Shown here one piece after another: positions 31,048-40,925 of a stretch of DNA of 64,000 bases. The stretch is from Ochromonas danica. Taxonomy: Eukaryota; Sar; Chrysophyceae; Chromulinales; Chromulinaceae. Location of the stretch: NCBI GenBank assembly GCA_015146655.1, contig VKHL01000019.1, positions 62,001 to 126,000 on the forward strand, given 5' to 3'. The position numbers were made by a program, and so were the translations under genes. Each line of letters opens with the position of its first letter. Position 1 is the stretch's first letter. The notes beneath the pieces were generated by a model that searched no databases, had not been told where the DNA came from, and worked only from the letters and a program-made list of their open reading frames with translations.

Positions 31048-31674
31048 TTGCACGTCGTCTTATTACATGCTGGTAGCAGAAGAACATCCAAAGACGGCAG
31101 GGTGGACAAGATGGCGACAACGACTTCGTCGCCACTAATGGTCTGGTCGGGTGAGAAATCATGGAGAGAAAGAAAGCGGAGATAAGGAGAGCTCTTGCAG
31201 AACCTCAGCAATCCAGTCATGCTAACTCGCTCTCCTCGCAGGTCGATGGAATGCAATTTCCCACAGAGCGTGCCAATGGCCTGCAGGCAGAGATCAGAAA
31301 TAGAAGTCTCGTTAGCATGGAGTTCTTCTAAACTGTTTCGAAACATAAGCGCAAGATTCCCCACGCAGCGCTCACTCAATCCCCAGCAGTCGTTCAGATG
31401 GAGTTGGCGAAGTTTGTTGGGCCGTGCGAGAATCAAAGCAGAAGCCTCCTTATCAGTGATGTCATACCAGGCTCTGCCCAAGTCGACACTTGTAAGAGAA
31501 GGGAAACGAGTAAGGAGGCGAACTAGTAGCTCTCTGTCCACCTCCCCCTCGACTAAGTCGTTGCAAAAGGTAAGCTCACGAACAAATGGTAAACAAAGGC
31601 CATCCAAGCAGGCGATGTCTTGGAGAGAGGAGGTCTGAACGATCAGCGATGTGGCTCGCACATGCCTTGCACTC
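31048..31674 (-). pseudogene. duplicated fragment of the LRR gene at 31925-33619
   Basis: 627 bp that read as identical to 32730-33356, the N-terminal-middle LRR part of the complete gene (offset 1682 bp). The fragment lacks the F-box-like N-terminus and the last third of the protein. Its frame stays open and runs on into repeat copy 2, giving a chimeric 234-residue frame (31014-31718) that starts in repeat sequence (VCWVRLLDIVVLRG) and ends shortly after the duplication. No sign that it is expressed; treated as a recent gene fragment. The right junction shares ACTC (31671-31674) with the start of repeat copy 2. Confidence 0.85.
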
Positions 31675-31795
31675 CCTCGCAATACAACAATATCTAACAA
31701 TCTAACCCAGCAGACCAATGTTTTGTGGCGATAAATGGGATTTACAAATTATCGCATATTGAAGCAGTATCATAATCACATGCTCCAAACTAACT
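31671..31795. repeat. 125-bp direct repeat, copy 2
   Basis: Second copy of the sequence at 30244-30368, abutting the duplicated LRR fragment with a 4-bp overlap and lying 130 bp beyond the 3' end of the complete LRR gene. This may be the ancestral copy, since it is in the natural 3' flank of the gene. Confidence 0.85.
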
Positions 31796-31924
31796 TATTA
31801 AGGCAAAAGAAAACAACGCGAAACAGAGAAAGACCGCCGCAATGTACAAGATAAATACTAACACACACTACCACTGCCACTACCCTCTCCCCTCGCACAT
31901 CCACCTCGAACTGATTCGTCCCTA

Positions 31925-33619
31925 TTAGGGTAACTCCAAACATTCTGATTCACAATCAAAGGGTAGATCCACTTTTAAGCGGTCCCTCCAATGCAAAACA
32001 GACCCGTCCTCTCCCTCTCCTATCTGCTCTAGCAAGAGTAGCGCACGACAACAAGAAGATATGTCCAGTCGAACCTCTCGTAGACGAGGTTTATTTCTGG
32101 TCACAAGCAGTTTTACCAAGACCTCTTCAGACAAGGCTGTGCTAATAGCAGCCAGGCGCTTGAGCTGTGGGCATGATATTAGCACCGCTGTTAGCGTGGC
32201 ATTGCCTACGCGAATACACTGAACCAGCCTTAACGTGTGGAGATGGGGACAACGGGAAACAAGTGCAGCCATTGCACCATCCGATAGTTGACAACCTTGA
32301 GAAAAGGAAATCTCCTGCAGAGAAGAGCAGGTAGTGTTAGTAATCTCCTTCAATAACGAGTCGGTAAGTGCATAGCATCGACTGAGAGACAATGAGAGCA
32401 ATCGACTGCACCGCCTCAACAGATAGATCATCACAGCATCTCCAAGACCTCGATGGCATTCGATTTGGAGGTGTCGCAGAGTGTGACCGTGGCGATCAGC
32501 GATCACCTGCCAGCTCTTCGCGGAGAGCATTGAAGCTCTTTGCACTGAGAGCATTGTCAGCCCCACACCTGATGATGAGAAGGCTTCCATCGCCTCCAAG
32601 ACATCCTTTTCCGGAAGAGCACTGTACCATTCAAAGGCACAACCGCCTTCCTCGTGCAAAGAAAGCTGTAGATCTGCAGTACTCAAGATCTGCAATTGTG
32701 GTCGATTACTGCGAACGAAATCCAACACCTTGCACGTCGTCTTATTACATGCTGGTAGCAGAAGAACATCCAAAGACGGCAGGGTGGACAAGATGGCGAC
32801 AACGACTTCGTCGCCACTAATGGTCTGGTCGGGTGAGAAATCATGGAGAGAAAGAAAGCGGAGATAAGGAGAGCTCTTGCAGAACCTCAGCAATCCAGTC
32901 ATGCTAACTCGCTCTCCTCGCAGGTCGATGGAATGCAATTTCCCACAGAGCGTGCCAATGGCCTGCAGGCAGAGATCAGAAATAGAAGTCTCGTTAGCAT
33001 GGAGTTCTTCTAAACTGTTTCGAAACATAAGCGCAAGATTCCCCACGCAGCGCTCACTCAATCCCCAGCAGTCGTTCAGATGGAGTTGGCGAAGTTTGTT
33101 GGGCCGTGCGAGAATCAAAGCAGAAGCCTCCTTATCAGTGATGTCATACCAGGCTCTGCCCAAGTCGACACTTGTAAGAGAAGGGAAACGAGTAAGGAGG
33201 CGAACTAGTAGCTCTCTGTCCACCTCCCCCTCGACTAAGTCGTTGCAAAAGGTAAGCTCACGAACAAATGGTAAACAAAGGCCATCCAAGCAGGCGATGT
33301 CTTGGAGAGAGGAGGTCTGAACGATCAGCGATGTGGCTCGCACATGCCTTGCACTCAGCCAAGCGATAAAGTTGGCGTGGTGGACCATGTCCAATCCTCT
33401 GCCCTGTCCTTGCCATGCCTCTGCGCTTTTCCTTCGTGACTTCTGCATGACATCAAAGTGGTCGATGCAAAGGTTCATCTCATGCATGAATGCTATGAAA
33501 TCACTCCTCAGAGAGGAACTGCAGAAAGCAATATCAAGGTGGGAGAGATCTTTGAGGCTATTCAACCAATCATATAAGATGGTCTGGCTAATGTCTTTGG
33601 GTAAGTCGAATAAGATCAT
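31925..33619 (-). CDS. F-box-like leucine-rich-repeat protein
   Basis: Single exon, 564 residues from the ATG at 33619. The N-terminus (LFDLPKDISQTILYDWLNSL, LSHLDIAFCSSSLRSDF) has the W-x2-L-x2-L-S-x-L-D-x-A-x-C pattern found in front of many stramenopile LRR proteins, in the place of an F-box. From about residue 130 there are cysteine-containing LRRs of the AMN1/FBXL type (LRQLHLNDCWGLSERCVGNL, LVQCIRVGNATLTAVLISCP). Such proteins often serve as substrate receptors of SCF ubiquitin ligases, but the linker to Skp1 is not proven here. Residues about 88-296 are encoded by the segment duplicated at 31048-31674. Confidence 0.75.
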   Translation of the reverse strand: MILFDLPKDISQTILYDWLNSLKDLSHLDIAFCSSSLRSDFIAFMHEMNLCIDHFDVMQKSRRKSAEAWQGQGRGLDMVHHANFIAWLSARHVRATSLIVQTSSLQDIACLDGLCLPFVRELTFCNDLVEGEVDRELLVRLLTRFPSLTSVDLGRAWYDITDKEASALILARPNKLRQLHLNDCWGLSERCVGNLALMFRNSLEELHANETSISDLCLQAIGTLCGKLHSIDLRGERVSMTGLLRFCKSSPYLRFLSLHDFSPDQTISGDEVVVAILSTLPSLDVLLLPACNKTTCKVLDFVRSNRPQLQILSTADLQLSLHEEGGCAFEWYSALPEKDVLEAMEAFSSSGVGLTMLSVQRASMLSAKSWQVIADRHGHTLRHLQIECHRGLGDAVMIYLLRRCSRLLSLSLSRCYALTDSLLKEITNTTCSSLQEISFSQGCQLSDGAMAALVSRCPHLHTLRLVQCIRVGNATLTAVLISCPQLKRLAAISTALSEEVLVKLLVTRNKPRLREVRLDISSCCRALLLLEQIGEGEDGSVLHWRDRLKVDLPFDCESECLELP

Positions 33620-34237
33620 GCTCAATGCTTATCCAAAGAACAATGGGAATGGAAGCTGACTTGTTGTTCGTTTATGGTGACGCATGGTCGGAAATGGTGA
33701 GGATTCTTCAAAAGGGTGGAGCAACTCCTCGATGATGTCATCCTTCTCTTGGTCGACGCTTTTCGATGATGTCAGCTGTGCTGCTGCTGCTCGACGCTTT
33801 TCCATCGAATTCCATCACACATTCCACACAGCTGACGTGGAAGACCGGACTCAAATGCAAAGACTAACTACACTGGCAGGTAGACAACTCAAACAGCAAG
33901 TGTCTGTGCTTAATCACTTCCCAGTATGAGCACGAAGGACTCCGTGATTATGCTGAAGCTGGAGAGACAAATAGACTAATCTAGCTGTAACTAGCGTAGT
34001 GAGTAGCTACAACACCATCAAGAGATGCACGAGCTTTCTTGTTTCCACCAATTTGATTGCATTCCTTCTCTCTATCTAATAACCTTGATTGCTCGACCTG
34101 GATGAGGAGAGCTATTAAAAAGCCAGTAGCTAGTGAGGAGAAGTGGAAGAGGAAGTTGATGAGAAGGTTAGGTTTAGACTATCGACAATAGGAAGTGGGA
34201 GGAGAAAGTAGGAGATGCGCTACACTAGCATATTATT
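33620..34237. other. intergenic region, nothing recognised
   Basis: 618 bp between the LRR start and the NHP2 stop, both minus strand. An 81-residue plus-strand open frame (33684-33929) has no recognisable content. A short direct repeat TCGACGCTTTT occurs twice near 33752 and 33790 around a GCTGCTGCT run. No RNA gene seen. Confidence 0.5.
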
Positions 34238-34754
34238 CTAATACTTGACGAAGGCAGTCTCTTGTGATTCTTTGATAAGTTTGTTGTAGAGGGAGATCTC
34301 GCTGAAGGAGTCCTTCGGTGAGGTGATGAGCACACAAGAGGTGGGGCGCTTCGTGCAGGCTGCTGCACCAAGATCGACCTTGCTGGGCACGTAGTAATAA
34401 GGGATCTTTCTGTCCTCACACATGATGGGCAGGTGGGAGACGACGTCGATGGGGCTGATGTCTCCAGCCAGCACGCAGAAGCCCTTCTCGCCCTTACGGA
34501 TGGCCTTCACCACCTCCTTCACCCCTCGCCGAACAATCTTGGTCTGAGAGGCTTTCTTAACGAGCTTATGCAGGCGCTTGGTAGACTTCTTGGGAGCCAT
34601 GGGCTTGGCAATCACACTGACATACTTGAGCTACAATGACATCAATTTCAATTAATTCTTTAAAACTACTTTTGGGCCGACTTAGCAAAACAAAATAAAC
34701 CATTACCTTCTCCTCATATTCTCCGTTATCGTTCTGATCCTCTTCGTCTGCCAT
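34238..34754 (-). CDS. NHP2: NHP2, H/ACA snoRNP core protein (L7Ae family)
   Basis: NHP2 is one of four core proteins of H/ACA ribonucleoproteins that pseudouridylate rRNA; it acts in the nucleolus. Exons 34754-34707 and 34630-34238 give 146 residues, as usual for the family. After an acidic start (MADEEDQNDNGEYEE) comes KYVSVIAKPMAPKKSTKRLH, then the L7Ae core: VRRGVKEVVKAIRKGEKGFC, LAGDISPIDVVSHLPIMCED, IPYYYVPSKVDLGAA and TKRPTSCVLI. The SPIDVVSHLP and YVPSKVDLG motifs separate NHP2 from ribosomal L7Ae relatives. Complete. Confidence 0.95.
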
Positions 34755-34769
34755 CTTCTCGCGTCTTCT

Positions 34770-34777
34770 TTAACTTG
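34770..34777 (+). promoter_or_regulatory. single variant TTAACTTG element
   Basis: One near-match (7 of 8 bases) to TTAACTTA in the divergent NHP2/CDP-diacylglycerol synthase gap, 16 bp from the NHP2 ATG. No second copy was found in this gap, so this may be chance. Confidence 0.15.
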
Positions 34778-34996
34778 GGCTTGTCCTCCAATGGTCCGCC
34801 ATCAAGTCGGTGGTCCCGGAAACGGTCTTCCGATGATGAAAAACGGGTTTTCTCTCTCAGAGAGGGAAGTCTCCTGTGCTCTGTTCCCGAAGGAGAAAGG
34901 CGTCAAAACGAAACTAGACTAGTCAGGTCATACTTCATTGGACTGCACACTCACTGTGCTGTATTGTTCTCTTAGTTAGAAACTTACCACCACCTT

Positions 34997-36464
34997 ATGG
35001 CGTTGAGGTCGAGTAAGAAGGCTGTAGCCAAGGACTTTGCCTATTCTGACACGGACACCGACACCGACAGAGGGCGAGGAGATGATCTGACCAGCAACAA
35101 GCTGGGCAGAGAAGTGGCCGACACCTCCGTGACCAAGCCCAAGGAACCGGTGACATTCCAGAAGGTCGCCACTCGATCCATCACCGCTCTCTTCCTCGCG
35201 TTGCTGTACTTCTCCATCTTGATGTCCGGCCACTTCTACTGTATTCTGGCTGTAGCCCTCACTCAGGTACGGTACTGCTCTAAAACTCCACCTTCTACTT
35301 GTGGTAGAGTATGGGTGAAAGAGCATTCTGTCTCAATCTCTCGCTCCCTCTCATTATGACAGACCCAGCTGTACCGAGAGATTGTCAACGTGCGCTATAT
35401 TGAGGCGAGAGAGCGCTCCATGCCGTGGTTCCGCACCTTGCAGTGGTCTTGGTTCTTTATTGCCATGATCTTTGTCTGTAAGTGTTCCTGTCTTCCTCTC
35501 TGTCTCTTCAGTGCAAGACTGACTTCTCTGGGGGTTAGATGGAGAGACTTTGCATCGCTTCTGTGACGAGCACGCGGCACTGCAGAGGTTTCTCTACATC
35601 ACGGAGAACTTCTCCTATCTGTCCTATGGCATGTACTGGCTGATCTTCATCGTCTCTGTGCTCACCTTGAGACCGGGTCTCATTCGATTTCAGCTCAGCC
35701 AGCATATGTGGTCTATCGTCACAGTCTGCATGGTAGTCTTCCAGATCAAGTTCTTCCCATCCTGTACCCTTAATGGACTCTTCTGGTACTGCTTTCCTAT
35801 GGCTAATGTCATCGTCAATGATATCTCTGCCTACATGGTGGGAATCACTTGTGGTAGGAAGTTTATTCAAACACCTTTCTTGGCCATTTCGCCGAATAAG
35901 ACTTGGGAGGGATTTATTGGAGCATTTGTTGTCACATTGATCTTCTCCTTCTCTTTCCCAGCCCTCTTAGCTAAGTATACTTGGTTTACTTGTCCCGCCG
36001 AGGTTATCTCTGTGTGGCCCTTTCCCGATCCGTTGACATGTACTCCACATCCTGTGTTTCAATTGACCACATACACTCTCCCGGGGCTGGGTCCACTGGA
36101 GCTTTATCCCATTCAGTGGCATGGGTTGGCCTACGGTTTGTTCGCTTCTGTGGTGGCTCCATTTGGTGGGTTCTTTGCCTCTGCAATCAAACGAGCTTAC
36201 AACAAGAAAGACTTCGATTCCTTCATGCCTGGTCATGGTGGCATGATGGATCGAATGGATTGCCAGCTGGTAATGATTACTTTCAACTCCTTCTATTATG
36301 CCCACTTTATCGCAAATCGAGTAGGAGGTGTTGACTACATCTTGGCATTGGCTGCAAGAATGCCCGCAGAGCAGCAGCTGGTCTTGTGGAAGCAGTTGGG
36401 AGAGGCCTTAGGCTTGTCCAACAATACCATCTCTGCCGCTGTATCTGGTAGCTTACAAGGATGA
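34997..36464 (+). CDS. phosphatidate cytidylyltransferase (CDP-diacylglycerol synthase)
   Basis: Makes CDP-diacylglycerol from phosphatidic acid and CTP, the branch point to phosphatidylinositol, phosphatidylglycerol and cardiolipin; ER membrane in the eukaryotic CDS1/CDS2 class. Exons 34997-35266, 35363-35477 and 35539-36464 give 436 residues. The N-terminus is soluble with a D-T repeat (SDTDTDTDRG). Several membrane helices follow (TALFLALLYFSILMSGHFYC, YLSYGMYWLIFIVSVLTL). ISPNKTWEGFIGA and the signature SAIKRAYNKKDFDSFMPGHG then GMMDRMD match the CdsA family, including the Lys and the Asp residues of the active site. Length and motif spacing match animal CDS2. Complete. Confidence 0.95.
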
Positions 36465-36791
36465 AGAATGTGGCATTCACTCTGCCTCGGGTATGTTGTT
36501 GGTGATGAGCATTGTCGTTTGATCGCAGTCTGGCTATGTTTTGTGCAAAACACGTTGTGCACATAATAGTCCACTCTCGACTGATCAGAGTGGTCTTAGC
36601 ATTGCAGTCCGCTTCGTCCATCTCATTTCACTTGGCGTTAAAATGGTGTCATACTTGTTTGCTCAGAGCATAAGCTTTACAATCTGTCTATGACGCTCTT
36701 AAAAGTAACAGAAGCATCTCATTACTAAATTACTGCCATCGCTTAAATTTGATCGACAGAGTCTTTTTATTTTTGTGTTTACAAGAGAAAA
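36465..36791. other. convergent 3' intergenic region
   Basis: 327 bp between two converging stops. AT-rich stretches near 36720-36780 could serve as 3' processing signals for both genes. No element or RNA gene recognised. Confidence 0.5.
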
Positions 36792-38399
36792 CTATTTCCT
36801 GCCAGCACGGAATCGTCTTTCTTTACTGCTAGTTCGTTTCAATGTCTTTCCCAGGGCAAAGTCAGCAACTAACGTGATACCTCGTATCATCAAATCTTTG
36901 ACAGACCCAGCCTCGCCTGTTGACTCGGGCTGTGACTCATCAGTGCTCTTGTTGGTGTTGGTGTTCTTGGCATTTTGATAATAATTGGCTCGAGCCACGC
37001 ATTCTACAAATTCAGCGAAGGTTAGTTCAGAAGCAGGGTAGTCCTTCTCGGCGAAGTCCATATTTCCTCCTTCCACTGCGGTCAAGATGTCAACAATTCT
37101 GCCATGAATGCTACCCTTCCGCACTTCCAAGAGCAAATGCCGACATCGGTCAATATCTTGCGCATGCTGATTTGGCATAATTCCCGACATGTGAAGTATA
37201 TCTGCAAAATCAGAAATGGAAATAGTCTATAGTGTTGATCATTGTCATTGTCATTATGAGATTGAGATGTCAATGGTCATGTCGTTAGATTTACTTACTG
37301 TGGGCACGTCACGCAATTTCACGGCATTCTTCATAAATAAATCTTGTAGCGTGTCGTAATGGTATCTAATCTTGAGCATCACTTCATCGGAGAAGAAGGA
37401 CTGCTTGAGCACAGAGAGACAGTCCAGGCGATGAGCCAGAGACAGAAGATGATCATCAAAGACTCTTTTCAGAGCATTGCTGCAATTGCCCACATTTATC
37501 TTTGGGTCCATTGTATCATTGAACTTTAGTTGTGCAGCAAGTAGGAGAGAGACTAGGAAGCAATCGAAGTCGAAGGTATTGGGGGAGATGTCGCAGTGGG
37601 AGCAGGTACGATTGAAGACAAGGAGGCTCTGGGTAGCATTCTCAAGGACAGAGAAGATTCCGCTATCCTCAACAAAGAGGAAGAAATTGTCTTTTGTGAT
37701 GTGCTTCTCTTCCGCAGCATAGGCAGCGAAGAGATCGAGCAGCATGTCCCAGTGGGCAATCAAAGTGGAGCGCACGAGGGAAAGCTGACTGGCCATCAGC
37801 CTGGGCAGAGCCTTTTGAATGTAAGGAATGTGCGCCTCCACTTCCTTCTCGACAGCACGCAAATTGACTTGCTGGCTCTTGAGTAGAAGTTTCATGAAGT
37901 TGATGTGTGAGTCTACCTTCACCACTCCGTCTGCTCCACTTCCTCCGATATCACTGCCTGCTAGACTCTCTCCATCGCTATCCTCTCCCTCATCTTCCCC
38001 TGCCTTCCCTTCATAACTAGAGCGAAGGTTACTCTGACTGATGGAGTAGGCCATGGTGGACCAGGTGGATGGCTTGGCTGAGGAAGAGGTGGAGTCAACT
38101 GGCAAGACAGAGCACAACTCAATGATCACCTCGTCTCCATCATGCAAGTGGTCCACTAAGAACTCGTTGGGATTGGGCATTTCCCCTAGCAATGTTTTGA
38201 TCGACATGGCTTGGAATTGGTGTGAATCTGATCCGCTGCAGAGCTGTTCTCGGCGGCGAAGAGTTCCCACAGGCGTGGCCTGGGCGAAGCGTTGGCTGGC
38301 CACATTCCCCAACCACTTGAATGTCTTATTTCCTGTACCACAAGGAATGATGAAAGTTCTTTCTTGGTCGTCGAATTTGATCAAAGCCAGGATCTTCAT
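36792..38399 (-). CDS. unrecognised protein with ubiquitin-like/DCX-like N-terminus
   Basis: Exons 38399-37295 and 37201-36792 give 504 residues. The first in-frame donor (GTAAGT at 37298) breaks the frame, so the GTAAAT donor at 37294 is used; it joins VPTV to NILHMSGIMPN. Residues 1-110 (MKILALIKFDDQERTFIIPC, FKWLGNVASQRFAQATPVGT, FLVDHLHDGDEVIIELC) look like a beta-grasp domain of the ubiquitin or doublecortin type. An acidic linker follows (EGEDSDGESLAGSD). The rest is helical (DNFFLFVEDSGIFSVLEN, TFAEFVECVARANYY) with loose EF-hand-like spacing but no full calcium loop. Doublecortin-like proteins bind microtubules; this is only a possibility here. Confidence 0.55.
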
Positions 38400-38761
38400 T
38401 TCCTTTAGACTAGATTGGAAGAAAGCCCGCGGTTTTCGGGTTTGAAACGGTCAATAAAACCCAAATGGTGATTTTTGACACAGAAATATTGGTTTATAAA
38501 CGCGAAATTAGCGGTTTTGACTTCCTCTTTCCCATTTACATGTTGATGAATGTAAAGCTGCAGGGCATGCCAGAATATCAACGATATCCATTACACGGGA
38601 CCAGTCTCATCTACAACACTTGCCTGCAATCAAATCAACTATTAGTGAATAAAAGTCATTGAGCAATATTTACATCCCAACACACAAAGAAGTTAGTGGT
38701 TGGTACGGATAGAAATGCTGGACATTCACAATATCACATTGAATTATGTACAAAGTGCTCA

Positions 38762-40450
38762 CTAGTGCGGGGTGGCACGACGTCGTCCACTTCGGCGAGC
38801 TACCGACGGAGACTGCATCTGTTCTTCTATCCCTGCTGACACCTCTGAGGCCTCGACTGCGGAGATTAGAGGAAAGGACACCTCATCACCTTCTGTGGTG
38901 ACAGTGACATAATCTTCCTCCGCCCTACCTGCATCATGTGGCTCAGAGAGTGGCTCGTCCACATCATCCACAGGCCAGCGAATATCATCGTGTGCAACGG
39001 AGAGAAGGTATTCTGCTTCGCCGGTGCTTTGTATTGCCTCGTCTTGAGAGCCCGAAGCATCCATGAGATGAGAGGAAGAATTACTTAAACGCTCAGCCCG
39101 TATTCGCTGATGTCTCTCTCGAAGAAGGCAGAAAGTATTTAGAGTCCACTCCACAGTCCGCAGTCCACCACGGAAATAGGCATGTTGCAACCAAAGCGTG
39201 AGCAAAATTACGACACTAGGCCATGGGGGAAACACATAGATACGGATAAGCCATAGGATGTCAACACAGAGAAAGTAGTGCATCCAGTGTTTGTAGGCTT
39301 GCACCAAGCGCTGATCTCCCTCTGCCGTGGCAGAATTGTGGCCTCGAGGAGTCAACCTCATTACCAAATTGTCAGTTAGTGCCACTACTCGGAAAGCGGG
39401 TAAGATAAATGCAACAAGAACCATACCAATCTGTGCAATAGGTCCAGGAGTGAAGAGGAAGCCCAAAGATATGAGACTGACCGCAGAGTCTTGTAGCACC
39501 GCCACCATGAGCTCGATTTGGTGGTCACTGAAAATGCGGATCATCTTTAACAGCATGGTGAGGGTAGACGGTGCTGGTATTTGATTCTCAAAAGTCTGTG
39601 CGGTGGGAATGTATCGAGCCAGGCGACAGAGAATAGAAGTGATTAACGAAGAGAAGACAAGATCTGTGAAGACTGGAGAGAGCTGTATCCAAATCAAGAT
39701 CACTATAACCGCCTCTTTCAGATAAGGCAGTAGATTGAGCAATTGGACGGAGAAAGGGATTGCAGAGAGCAGAGTGACGAGTCCGTGGTAGATGGCGAGC
39801 ACCACCCACAACACCATGACATTCTTTTGCTTTTCATTCGGTCTTTCCTCTTCATCATCACGTCTAACATAGCTCTTCTTGAGGATGAAGATCGTGTTGA
39901 TGAGAGGGATGCCTAGTGTGAAGAGAGGCATGACAGCGGAGGAGGTCAGCGGCAGAATGAACTTTCTGCCCACGACGGCCAGCAGGAGGGCTGAGGTGAA
40001 GAAGAGAACATGAGGTGCAGCACGGGCTGCTGCTCGTGACTTAGCAGAAACATAAACTTCAAAGCGAATCCATGCATTTCGCAATTTTTTTCTGAAAATG
40101 AGTGCCAGGAGGATCAAGGTGACCACCGTCACTTCAATGAAAATATCATAAGCGGTCAGTTGAGTGACGTGAAATTTATAGACTTGTTCACCAATCTTGA
40201 TGGCGTGAGGAAAGGCAAGGATGAGCAGCTTGGAGAGGAGGAGTCCGAGGTAGTAGATTAGAGTGAGCAGGGCCAGGATTGTCTGGCAGGAGGACTGCAG
40301 CAGCTGGTGAAGCAACCTGGCAACATCTTGTCTGATTGCACTAATAGGAACAGTCGTGAAGATGTAATTGTAAGCCTGCTCTAGCGCTAGATACTTGAGA
40401 TTCACCATATTTAGAGGGAGGAGAATGAGAGCAGGAAATGTTGTTAGCAT
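38762..40450 (-). CDS. multi-pass membrane protein, unrecognised
   Basis: Single exon, 562 residues from the first in-frame ATG (40450). At least eight hydrophobic segments are visible: LTTFPALILLPLNM, ILALLTLIYYLGLLLSKLLI, FIEVTVVTLILLALIF, VLFFTSALLLAVV, PLFTLGIPLINTIFIL, VMVLWVVLAIYHGLVTLLSA, LPYLKEAVIVILIWIQL and IAQIGMVLVAFILPAF, with one or two more near VDILWLIRIYVFPPW. This layout recalls REEP/TB2-type or similar ER-shaping proteins only loosely (alternating paired helices with short loops). The C-terminus is a long acidic cytosolic tail ending SVARRSGRRRATPH. No catalytic motif recognised. Confidence 0.6.
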   Translation of the reverse strand: MLTTFPALILLPLNMVNLKYLALEQAYNYIFTTVPISAIRQDVARLLHQLLQSSCQTILALLTLIYYLGLLLSKLLILAFPHAIKIGEQVYKFHVTQLTAYDIFIEVTVVTLILLALIFRKKLRNAWIRFEVYVSAKSRAAARAAPHVLFFTSALLLAVVGRKFILPLTSSAVMPLFTLGIPLINTIFILKKSYVRRDDEEERPNEKQKNVMVLWVVLAIYHGLVTLLSAIPFSVQLLNLLPYLKEAVIVILIWIQLSPVFTDLVFSSLITSILCRLARYIPTAQTFENQIPAPSTLTMLLKMIRIFSDHQIELMVAVLQDSAVSLISLGFLFTPGPIAQIGMVLVAFILPAFRVVALTDNLVMRLTPRGHNSATAEGDQRLVQAYKHWMHYFLCVDILWLIRIYVFPPWPSVVILLTLWLQHAYFRGGLRTVEWTLNTFCLLRERHQRIRAERLSNSSSHLMDASGSQDEAIQSTGEAEYLLSVAHDDIRWPVDDVDEPLSEPHDAGRAEEDYVTVTTEGDEVSFPLISAVEASEVSAGIEEQMQSPSVARRSGRRRATPH

Positions 40451-40541
40451 GGGGAAGAAAGTTCCACAGGCAGTCAAAACCTGTCGAAATAAGGTAAAAC
40501 AAGGTAAAACCTCTTTGAAAGCAACGGTTCATAAATTAAAC

Positions 40542-40861
40542 ATGAGAAGAAAGAATAAAGAACGAATACCGACAGTAAAAGATCGCGTCAAAGATAGAGA
40601 AGTAGTCGATGATAGAGAGACTTCTTCAACGGTCTTCCTGTCCTCTGATGACTTGGTGTCTATTCAGCAGACACTCTTCTCTTTGCAGCATCAACGTCAT
40701 CGTCTCGATCAGGAGCCTTGGGGCTGGAGCAGTCCTTTGAAAAACACTCCTCACAAAGCACTCCCTCTCTCTCCTCTAGTTGGTAGTAAACATGTACCAG
40801 ATACGAAGCAAGAGGATCTTCCCTCTAATTCCAGGCCACCACCACCACCACCACCACCACC

Positions 40862-40925
<64 letters not shown>

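Noticed and set aside
31195-31638. 147-residue plus-strand open frame, also present identically at 32877-33320
   Set aside because: It is the antisense shadow of the LRR coding sequence; it is duplicated only because the LRR segment is duplicated.
38900-40400. REEP/TB2 or ion-channel identity for the multi-pass protein
   Set aside because: Hydrophobic spacing is only loosely similar and no family motif was found, so no name was given.
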